Source: Sesamum alatum (lineage: Eukaryota > Streptophyta > Magnoliopsida > Lamiales > Pedaliaceae). From it: DNA of 64,000 nt. The notes beneath the pieces were generated by a model. That model made no database searches. It had not been told where the DNA came from and was given only the letters and a program-made list of their open reading frames with translations. How positions within the stretch are numbered: the stretch's first letter is position 1; every line of letters starts with the position of its first letter. The DNA lies in NCBI GenBank assembly GCA_034509735.1, contig JACGWO010000005.1, forward strand, positions 28,860,479 through 28,924,478, in the 5' to 3' direction. Both the position numbers and the translations under genes were made by a program. Below, in pieces: positions 47,672-57,300 of this stretch.

Positions 47672-48115
47672 GGAGAAATAGCATTTTTGGTTCCATAAGT
47701 TAGGTCATTTTTCACTTTTGATTTCATTTTTTACGGGATTGGCACTTTTACGTTTATTTCTTAAGTATTTTTGGCTGGATTGAAATTTTAATTTTTATTA
47801 GAGAAGAGAGAAATTCTCTTTCATTGCCCTAATATTTTTTAAAATTTGTTTTTTCCCATGAAGATAGTTATATCCCCGCTCCAACCATAGTATTGTCAAA
47901 CTGAAAAACGCGCGAATTTTTCCTCTAACAAAAAATACTTAAAGGTAATGTACTGGGCATGTAGCCGACACCCTTACAAAACAAACGAAAAAGTTAATGA
48001 GGATCAAAAGTGTAGTTTTTTGTAAATTACAGGACCAAAATTATCAATTCCATAATAGATGGAACTAAAAGTGAGATAAACCTAACTTGTGAGACCAAAA
48101 ATATTATTTCCCCCT
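47672..48115. mobile_element. Mutator-type MITE (TGGTCCC family) just upstream of an orphan exon
   Basis: The inverted ends GGAGAAATAGCATTTTTGG and CCAAAAATATTATTTCCCC share a long repeat (CATAAGTTAGG). Flanking 9-mers TTTTTTCAC and TCTTTTCAC differ at one base. It ends about 50 bp before a TATA box. Confidence 0.75.
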
Positions 48116-48165
48116 TCTTTTCACAATTGCAGACACGTTACAAATACACAATGAGATCGCACGTC

Positions 48166-48173
48166 TATAAATA
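48166..48173 (+). promoter_or_regulatory. TATA box before the orphan exon
   Basis: TATAAATA lies 57 bp upstream of the ATG at 48230, leaving room for a start site and a short leader. Confidence 0.5.
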
Positions 48174-48229
48174 GCACTATTTCTGTGAAACAGGCATACA
48201 GATTCGCGCGTTTATCAAAATCTTCTGAA

Positions 48230-48361
48230 ATGAACAGTTCAATGGCGAGCTTCACCGCGCGATTCTCATCCACCGCCGCCGCGCATTTCGCCCTACGACG
48301 TCGTCTTTCGTTTCTCGTTCAACCTCCTGCGCGTTCCAAAAGCTGCGTATGCATGTTGAGG
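48230..48361 (+). CDS. Possible first exon of an organelle-targeted protein (orphan)
   Basis: An ATG after a TATA box opens 44 codons ending at a plausible donor (GAGG|GTAATT). The peptide MNSSMASFTARFSSTAAAHF continues with ALRRRLSFLVQPPARSK. It is rich in Ser, Ala and Arg and nearly free of acidic residues, as in mitochondrial or chloroplast targeting peptides. This block is far more GC-rich than its surroundings. I find no second exon before 52000; only AT-rich DNA, a solo LTR and MITEs follow. It may be the relic of a gene cut by insertions, or a gene with exons I do not recognise. Confidence 0.4.
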
Positions 48362-49394
48362 GTAATTACTATTTAATTTAAAGGAATTAGTTTTAAGAGG
48401 ATTTTTTTACTAAATATTTCGAACTCGAAAGATATGTTTTTAAAACTTATAAGATATTACGTAGGTTCGTGTTGATCTTATAAGATATTTAAAACATTTT
48501 TAAGAAATATTTATGAGAGATTGCAAGATGTTTTGTAAATGTTTTAGGAATTAAACTTATAAGATCAAAACATAAGATGTTAGGAATTTATAAGTTCTTC
48601 TAAAATAAATAAGGAGTTCTCAATTTAGTTTTAAAATTTTAACGGGTAATTAGTTTAATTTTTTTCAATTTAATGATAAATCAGTCATTAGTAATAAATT
48701 ATAAGTAACATAATTTTATTTATCTAGACTCTTTTTTCTTTTTAAAAGAAAATAAGATCAAACATCTTATAAGTTCAAGAAACATCTTATAAGATATATG
48801 GACTTCTGAAATCTTATAAATAAGCTTAGCCAAATATCCTCTAAATCTTATTATAAAAATAAATTTTTAAAATGTGTGGATAAAATAAGATTATATATGA
48901 AACGTATACTTAATATGTTAGTAATGGTAATTTTATTTTCTTATTTTGTTAGATTTAGATAATTATGATTATTTTCTATATCAATGAGATTAAAAAATTT
49001 GTTTATATAGATCACTTAGTAATATGATTAATTTAAAATTCGTTTTGATGTCTAATAATAGTTTAAATTTTTATATTTATTGATTGTTTTATATTTTCAA
49101 TGTTGAGTTACTTATCAATCATTACCCATTTTATTTTAAAGTTTAAATTAATTTTATTTTTTATTTCTTTATTAAGCAAATAATCCGATTAATTTGCTCT
49201 GGCAACCATATTGGATAACTTCTTTGAATTTTATTTTGCCACTTAAAAAATTATTTGGTATTTTCTATCTAAATTTATATAAGTTGTCACTCTTTATCTT
49301 CATCCAATTACATTCACTCAATTTTCTAGGTAAATCATCAGTCGTAGCAAAATAGTTTAAATTTAGTTTTATATTCAATATACTTTTCTATTTC
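48362..49394. other. AT-rich DNA after the orphan exon, no exon recognised
   Basis: Possible long intron. Repeated motifs around CTTATAAGAT occur at 48440-48830 in both orientations. No coding segment seen. Confidence 0.45.
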
Positions 49395-49399
49395 TATAA

Positions 49400-49895
49400 T
49401 GATCCGGGTCGCCACTCGATCACCTGGGACCTATTTAGTTTGGGTACCCTCAAGCTCGATCTCGTTAGCTTCCGGACTAACCTGAGAAGAAACAAGCACG
49501 TGAGACTAGTCGGGAGGATCCCCGGCGTAGACACTCTGATGCTTACGTCAGATTCTGGTCGAGATGGATGGTCGATAATCTGATGATTAGCACTGGTCGA
49601 ATATTACTAGAATAACTTACCTCAAATGCGGTGGGTTAGACTTATTTATAGCACCAAATGTCCGTACCTCCATGATCCACGTGGCCTCATCTTTTTAGTC
49701 TGACAAGTTTTAGCATCAAAGGTTCATTTTTGAACATCTGATCTTTAGCACCAACCGGATCGTTAATCCGGGTCGGGTCGCACGACCCGACCCATATAGC
49801 TTGTGCGCGGGCCCGGTGCTCCTTTTACAGCTTGGGGCTCACTTTCAGGGGTGTTTTTAGTCATTTTACCATTTAATCGGGTTGTACCCACATCA
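49400..49895 (-). mobile_element. Solo LTR of a Tat-related gypsy element
   Basis: TGATCC...CACATCA, 496 bp, is flanked by a perfect 5-bp duplication TATAA (49395-49399 and 49896-49900). It shares sequence with the Tat LTRs (GATGCTTACGTCAGATTCT) and a minus-strand TATA motif CTATAAATAAG near 49650. The interior was removed by LTR recombination. Confidence 0.88.
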
Positions 49896-50143
49896 TATAA
49901 TTATTAATTACCTTTGACTTTAAAATTTAGATTGTTTAATATTTACTTATTATTAAGTTTAAAATTTAAATCATTTTTATTTTTTTAATTTGTTTTTCGA
50001 AAAAATACAATTCTCTTCCGCCTTTGAGGCAAGGCACTAATAGTATTAATTTTATTTCAGTTTGTTTTCTCAAGAAAATAAATTCACGTATGATAGGATA
50101 ATCAGCTACGGGCATACTACTTTCAAGTAGCGGTGGCAATTGG

Positions 50144-51052
50144 GTGGTAAATTATTGATGTAGCAAACGTACCACATTGGTTGCAGACGAAAAGTTTGAG
50201 TGGCTTATAAGTCCCAATGCCTCCTATCTCTAGCGAGGCGCCTTTTCAGGACAAAATCGTGAGGCTCATACGTAGCCAAAGGGGACAATACCTCGCGCGA
50301 CGGGGCACCAATCAAGTTGCAAGCCGCATCATTTGGCGCCTCAGTGGGAACAAGGCTATGTGCTCGTCCCAAGCCCCTCGTCTGGGGGCCTGATGATGTA
50401 GCAAGCGTCCCACATCGGTTGCAGACGAGGAACTTGAGTGGTTTATATGCCTCCTCTCCCTAGCGAGGTGCCTTTTCAGGACAAAATCGTGAGGCTCATA
50501 CGTAGCCAAAGCGGATAATACCTCGCGCGACAAGGCATCAATCAAGTCGCAAGCCGCATCAATTATACTTTTGGTCCCATAAGTGGAACCGTTTCTGATT
50601 TTGATCCCATATTGTGCGAAATTCACACATTAGATTCTATATGTCCATTTTTTTTTTCCAATTTTAGGACCAAAAGGGGTTCTCCGTTAATTGCTAACGG
50701 CAGAATCACGTGACTCGCACGCCTCCGTTAAATTGCTTGGGGTAAATTATATTTTTAGTCCCATAAGTGGACCCGTTTCTAATTTTGGTCTCATAAGTGG
50801 ACCCTTTTCCAATTTTGGTCCTATACTGTAGGACTAAAAATTAGAAATGGGTCCACTTATGGGACAAAAAATGTAATTTACTCCGAGCAATTCAATGGAG
50901 GTGTGCGAGTCTGTTAGCAATTAAAGGAAAACCCCTTTTGGTCCTTATATTGAAAAAAAATTGGACATATGGGATGTAATGTTTGAATTCCCCACAGTAT
51001 GAGATAAACATTAGAAACAAGTCCACTTATAGGACCGAAAATGTAATTTACC
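50144..51052. mobile_element. Mutator-type MITE (TGGTCCC family) split by a TRIM
   Basis: GTGGTAAATTAT at 50144 continues as ACTTTTGGTCCCATAAGTGG after the TRIM and pairs with the inverse ending AATTTACC at 51052. The flanks give a 9-bp duplication, GGCAATTGG (50135-50143 and 51053-51061). A further palindrome (50741-50885) forms its centre. Confidence 0.8.
50156..50561 (+). mobile_element. TRIM retrotransposon, complete, 406 bp
   Basis: Two short LTRs (50156-50331 and 50394-50561, TGATGTAGCAA...CCGCATCA) flank a 62-bp interior. The interior starts with primer site TGGCGCCTCAGTGGGAAC (50334-50351) and ends in a G-rich tract (TCTGGGGGCC). A perfect 5-bp duplication ATTAT flanks it. No coding capacity, as expected for a terminal-repeat retrotransposon in miniature; it would need proteins of other elements. 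No 5S rRNA-like segment was seen, so it is not Cassandra. Open frames through it are not genes. Confidence 0.93.
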
Positions 51053-51280
51053 GGCAATTGGAGGTTGGATTTAAAATGGGTTTAAATAATTTCGGAAATG
51101 GTCCAGATTGCTAAATTAAAAATAATTACTATTTTTAGAATATTTATTGATAATATTATATTGACAAAAGACGAATTATTTTGAATCTAATAATAGTTAC
51201 ATGTTCCTAGTTTTTTTTTTTTAAACTAATTAGATAATATAAAGACTGGAGCAATAATTAATATATAATGAGAGATATGA

Positions 51281-51620
51281 CTGAAAATTTTATTTTTTGG
51301 TCCCATATCTTAGGACTTTTTTTGAGTTGGTCCCATTTGTTGCATTTGTCTCACATTTAGTCCTATTTGTTCAAAAAAAAAATTTCAAATTTGGTCTCAA
51401 ACAACATTTTCCGTCAAATTGTTAACGAAGCCATTAACAGTGGCAGAGTCTTGCCCCAATAATAGACTTGATGACTCCGTTAATAATTTGATGGAAAATA
51501 TTATTTGGGACCAAATTTGAGAAAAAATTGAACAAATGGGACCAAATGTGAGACAAATGCAATAAATGGGACCAAATAAAAAAAAACCCTAAAATATGGG
51601 ACTAAAAATGCAATTTTCCC
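51281..51620. mobile_element. Mutator-type MITE (TGGTCCC family)
   Basis: Inverted ends (GAAAATTTTATTTTTTGGTC and GCAATTTTCCC) are flanked by 9-mers GAGATATGA and GAGATATGC. The interior is nearly palindromic (TTGGTCCCATTTGTTGCATT and its inverse). Confidence 0.8.
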
Positions 51621-52107
51621 GAGATATGCATAACAATAACTTCAATATTTTTATTAGTTAGTTATTTATAAAATTTAAAGTATTACAAAGTATTTAAACA
51701 TTAATTTAATATAATATTAGAAATATATAACTTCATGATATCTTTATTATATACGCATCTGATATTAATTTAGTAGTAACATAATTATTAATAAAGATAA
51801 AGAAAACTTGCATCAAATTCTCTAAATAATTAAACGTAATTTGATATAATTATATACTTATTGTCAAACAATATAAACAATAAAAAAAAAAAACTTTTTA
51901 CTACACTGTAAATGATCATGGGTTAAAAATCGTGGTAAATCAATATTATTAACCACGGTTAAATAAAATCAATACAAAAACTTAAATATTTACTAAGGTT
52001 AATTAATATTTGCAATGGTTTTTAACCATGGCCAAAGTAATGTTCTGGCCACAGTTACAGAAATAACGGCTAATGGTTGTTGCAAAACCATGATTAATTT
52101 GTATCCG

Positions 52108-52377
52108 CTCACTATAAGAAAAACGCTTAATAACAATGAAAAAGAACCACCTTCGAACTAATAGCAAGTAAAATTCTCGTTGCTAATATATTATTTAATA
52201 TAAGAAATATACTTGCTAATGTATTTAGCAACTAAAATTTACTTGCTAACAAATTTAGCTTCAAAATATATATTAAGAAGTGTAGATTAGCAACAAGAAT
52301 TTTACTTGCTAATTAGCTTGACACTGATTTCAGGAATAAATCTTTTCGTTGCTATGTAACTATTTTCTTGTAGTGGC
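52108..52377. mobile_element. CACTA-like MITE family C, copy 2
   Basis: CACTATAAGAAAA...TTTTCTTGTAGTG with 3-bp flanks GCT and GCT. Nested in family D. Confidence 0.75.
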
Positions 52378-52420
52378 TATTTTTACCTTTTAACCATAGT
52401 AATTAACCGTAGCAAAAATT

Positions 52421-54262
52421 TGGCCGAAATTCTTTTTTTAGTCCCATAAGATTAGGTCATTATCTTTTTTGGTACCAAAACTTAGGCAGATGACAATTTC
52501 AGTCCCATAAAATACAAATTCAGTATTTTTAGTCCCAAAATGTTATGTGTTTTACACATGTCTGTTAACAACCGTTAACTTGGGACTAAAAAATACCTAA
52601 AATCGTATTTTATGGGACTAAAATTATGTAAAGTCATGACCATGTTTGTTAACTTGGGTCTAAAAATACCTAAAATCATATTTTATGGGACTAAAATCGT
52701 CACCTGCCTAAGTTATGGTAAAAAAAAGGGAAAATAGCACTTTTCGTCCTGTAAAGTTAGGGCCTTCCCACTTTTGATTCCATTGATTACGAGATTCTCA
52801 CTTTTGGTCCCGTAATTTCTAAAAAATAGCACTTTTGGTCCCATGCTACCTTGTTCGTTAAATTTTTTAACGGCAAAATTGCACTTTTGGTCCCATAGGA
52901 TAGGGACATTCTCACATTTGGTCCCGCGCTTTTGGTCGTCGACACTTTTGGTCTCAAAGCCCTAATTTTTTGACACTTATGGTCCCAAGCCGTTAACTTT
53001 AACGGAAAACGGCACGTGATTGAACACGTGCCGTTAGTCAACGCAAGTAAACGGTCTTTTGCTATTAGCTGCTGCATTTAGGAGGGAAAAATTAGCGCCA
53101 AATGCACATTTTACTCCCTTTTTCCCTATTTATACCCATAAAAAACTCAAAAAATCTTATTTTCTCCTTTGACAACAAAAAATTACCCCAACATTCATTT
53201 TTCTCAGTTTTAGCAGGTGAAAAAATATCACAAACCTTTAAAAATGCTAGAAATATTTTTAATATATTTATTTAATTGAATAAAAATAATTGACCAGAAC
53301 TAATAAAACAAATTAGTTGTAAATGTGTGCGCATAAGGAATTGTTAATAAAATTAATTAATGAAAAATACAGGAGGAAATAATTATAGTTAATGACATTT
53401 TAGACCGCCAACATTTTGTCAACATAGTACTTATTTTAGCAGTTTTTTTCCTTAGTAAATTAATTGGTCAATTATTTTTATTCAATTAAATAAATATACT
53501 AAAAATACTTCTAGCATTTTCAGAGGTTTGTGACATTTTTTCACCTATTAAAACAGAGAAAAATGAATGTTGGGGTAGTTTTTTATTATCAAATGAGAAA
53601 ATAAGATTTTTTTTGGGCTTTTTATGGGTATAAATAGGGAAAAAGGGAGTAAAACGTGCATTTGGTGCCAATTTTTCCCTCCTAAATGCAGCAGCTAACG
53701 GCAGAAGACCATTTACTTGCGTTGACTAACGGCACGTGTTCAATCACGTGCCGTTTTCCGTTAAAGTTAATGGCATGGGACCGTAAGTGTCAAAAAGTTA
53801 GGGCTTTGGGAGGGAAAGTGTCGACAACCAAAAGCGCGGGACCAAATGTGAGAATGGGCCTATCCTATGGGACCAAAAGTGCAATTTTGCCTTTTTTAAC
53901 GGAAAACACCACGTGCATAGTACGTGGCCATTAGGTTCTTTACACTTTTGGTCCGATATGTTATGGGATTCTCACTTTTGGTCCCATATATTATGAAATT
54001 TTCAATTTTGGTCCCATAACTTTCAAAAAGTAACACTTTTGGTCCCGTTCACTTAACGGCCACGTGGCACTTTTCATTAAATATCTAACGGAAAGTGTTA
54101 TGATCGAAAGTGCTATTTTTTGAAAGTTACAGGACCAAAGGTGAGAGTCTGGTATCCAATGAGACTAAAAATAGAAAAACCCTAAGTTATGGGATGAAAA
54201 ATACTATTTCCCCTAAAAAAAATAATAATTTAATTTTATAGGACTAAAAAGACATTTAGCCC
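52421..54262. mobile_element. TGGTCCC-family element interrupted by a foldback element
   Basis: The left arm TGGCCGAAATTCTTTTTTTAG...ACTTAGGCAG... is mirrored by GCCTAAGTTATGG before 52727 and by TTATAGGACTAAAAAGACATTTAG after 54222. One palindromic element has thus been split by the insertion at 52728-54213. Confidence 0.65.
52728..54213. mobile_element. Foldback element with about 430-bp inverted arms
   Basis: The arms 52868-53296 and 53470-53898 are long, closely matching inverted repeats (CGTGCCGTTAGTCAACGCAAG against its inverse, and so on) around a 173-bp spacer. The outer ends GGGAAAATAGCAC and ACTATTTCCC are also inverted. The perfect 9-bp duplication TAAAAAAAA marks a Mutator-type insertion. 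The two similar open frames facing each other (minus 53077-52787, plus 53686-53934) merely mirror the palindrome and are not genes. Confidence 0.88.
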
Positions 54263-54286
54263 CGAAAATTCATATTTTTCCCAGTG

Positions 54287-54395
54287 CAAGTTGTAATTCA
54301 TTTTGCCATCCCAATAATTTTGATAAATTGAATAGATGTTAACAATTAAATAGTTCAAATTATTTAAACACTCGCAATAGCTGAAGCATCGCGTT
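54287..54395 (+). promoter_or_regulatory. Remaining upstream region of the right 4CL-like gene
   Basis: Only about 110 bp of non-transposon DNA separates the nested stack from the coding frame. It is AT-rich. No convincing TATA box; ATTATTTAAACA at 54357-54369 is the nearest. Confidence 0.35.
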
Positions 54396-57300
54396 TTGAC
54401 TTATAATTTACGGCAGACGCTGACAGAAACAACGCCAACCCTATCCCTCTATGGCGAAGATGGAATCCACAGATCTCCAAGGCCTCCCATATCTCTGCCC
54501 CAAGACCCCAACCTTTCTATGATCCCATTCCTCTTTAGGAAACTCTCATCCAATGTCCACTCTCCTGCACTTGTTGATGCTCAAACTGGCCAAACCCTAA
54601 CATTTTCTGACCTAAAAACTCAAGTTCTCAACTTCTCCAAAACCCTCCTCGACCTTAACATCTCCAAGGACGACGTTGTCTTCATAATATGCCCCAACTC
54701 CCTCCTCTTCCCCATTGCCTTCTTTGCCGTGGTGGCCGTTGGGGCCATTGCCACCACCGCGAACCCGTTATACACTGCAGCTGAAATCTACAAACAGTTC
54801 AAAGACTCCAACCCAAAACTCATCATCACAACCCCTCAATTCCATGACAAGATCAAACACTTGAGTCTTCCTTGCATTATGCTAACTACTTCCAAGATTC
54901 CAATCTATAGTTCTTCGGACGTAGCTTTGCCTCCAGTCACGCAAACTGATGCTGCTGCCATCTTGTACTCCTCTGGAACAACTGGAACTAGCAAGGGAGT
55001 AGTTTTAACACACAGAAACTTCATTGCATCAGCCCTGATGATGACATCGGACCAAGAAACCTACGGTGATTCCAGGAATGTCTTCTTATGCTTCCTACCT
55101 ATGTTTCATATCTTTGGCTTGTCAGCTTTGTTGTACGCACAGCTGCAGAGAGGGAACACGGTGGTGGTAATGGCACGGCATGAGATGAAGAAGATGTTGA
55201 GTGCTATTGAGAAGCACAAGGTTACGCATTTGTTTGTCGTGCCGCCTGTGGTTGTGGAGCTGGCCAAACATCAGGAGATGGTGAAAGAATACGACGTATC
55301 GTCGGTAAAGGAGATCTTATCAGGAGCAGCACCATTGGGGAAGGAGACAATGGAAGAGTGTGCCAGGATTTTCCCAAATGCTGTTGTATATCAGGTGATG
55401 CACAAAAAAAATTCTCATATTACAATGTTGTGTGTAGAGCTTGTATGCTTGGAATCAATGATAGATTTAGGGCTATGATTACGTTTCCAGACCTGAGAAT
55501 ACATGTAAACAAGGAAAACTGTAATTTCCATCCTATAACTTAGGGGTGATAATTTTGGTTCTGTACGAATTAATTTTCACAATATAGTTCTTTTATTTCA
55601 AAAATTTAGCGATTTTGGTCCTTTTTGGCTAGAAAAACGCATGTGTCGGGCACATGACCTCTTTGATAATTGGGGCTTTCCAATTGGATGGGATCAAAAT
55701 TACCAAATTTTTGAACTTACAGGATTAAATTGTGAAAATTTCGTACAAGACCAAAATTGTTACCCCCTAAGTTACAGAATGAAAATTGCATTTTTTCCCC
55801 TTAAAAGCTCTTTTTTTTGGCTGAAACTTCCATTTTTTTACTCCCCATAAAGAAATAAATTAGTAATAATATGAACAATTTAAAGCTTAGGGTGTTAAAA
55901 TCATATTTTTCAAACTCTGTAGGTCGACAAGCCCCCAGCTTGGTGAGGGTTGTGTTGAACAAATAGACTATAAAAGTATTATTTTTACAAAAAAAAATTG
56001 CCTATTTTTACTGATAGATAATATAAATTAATAACTCCTTTTAATTGAAAATTAGAAGCCTAAAAATATATTTTCAAACTTCACAAATTAACATGCCCTC
56101 AACAAAGGGTTTGGCGATGGTAGCGCTGAACAGGTAAATTATAAAATATTATTTTTACTAAAAAATAACTTACTTTTTCCCCTTAGAGAAAATAAATTAA
56201 TAAAGTCTATACTTCAAAAGATTAGAGCCATAAAAATATAATTTTCAAACCCCGCAAATCAACGTGCCCCTAGCATAAGGTGTGTCGAGGGAAGTACTAA
56301 ACAAATGGACTGAAAAAATGAAAACAATGCAATTTACATCTTGTAACTTAGTGTTGGAAATTTTGATCCTGTACGATTGATTTTCGTAATTTAGTCTTGT
56401 AACTTTGAAAAAATGGCATGACCTTTAAATTGGAGCCCTCTGCCAAATGAAACCAAAAATTACCAAATTTTCAAAGTTACAGGACTAAATCACAAAAATC
56501 AATTCATGTAGGACCAAAATTGCCACCCCCCATAAGTTATGGGATGAAAGTTGCAGTTTTCCCTATAAAGAAAATACATTTTTGCTCCAAGCACTACAAA
56601 AAATAGCTTTTTCCCTACATCATAAATGACCACGACTTAAAAATCGTAATAAATCAATAATATCTACTAAGGTCTCAAACAAAACAAATACAAAAATTCG
56701 AACTTTTACGATTAATCAACATTTGCTACCACTACAAGAAAATTATTCAATAGCAACGAAAACATATTAGCATCGAGCTAATTAGTAAGTAAAATTCTCG
56801 TTGCTAATTTACTTTATTTAATATGAGAAATTTACTTGCTAAACAATTTAGTAACGAATTATTTAATATATATATATATATATATTTAATAGTAGTGTAG
56901 ATTAGCAACAAAAATTTTACTTGCTAATTAGCTCGACGCTGATTTTAGCATCAAAATTTTTCGTAGCTATTAAGCTATTTTCTTGTAGTGTACGGTTTTT
57001 AACTATGACCCAAACATTTTCTATGGTTTTTAGCTATGGCTAACGTTATGGCCTCACTTATAGAAATAACAGGTAATGGCCGTTCACAACCATCATTAAT
57101 TTGTAATCACCGTGATGTTTTTTCTTTTAACGATGGTAATTAACTATAACGAGAAATAATTGTTAATATGCGTGTTGTGTTTTTCGGTAGGGCTACGGCA
57201 TGACAGAAACCGGAGGGCCTATTTCGATTGGAAACGCAAGGACGGATACACCTTATTCGGGCTCCACAGGGATGCTCGCTCCAGGAGTAGAGGCTCAAAT

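Larger units (their letters stand above)
51904..54286. mobile_element. CACTA-like MITE family D holding a nested stack
   Basis: Family D sequence starts CACTGTAAATGATCATGG, is interrupted at about 52108-52377 and again at 52421-54262, and resumes for its last bases (AAAATTCATATTTTTCCCAGTG). The stack ends about 110 bp before the coding frame of the acyl-CoA synthetase gene. Confidence 0.65.

Noticed and set aside
50312..50626. 104-residue minus-strand open frame
   Set aside because: Lies across the TRIM interior and LTR and continues into the flanking MITE.
52787..53934. Two similar proteins encoded on opposite strands
   Set aside because: They are the two arms of one palindrome, read from each side; not genes.
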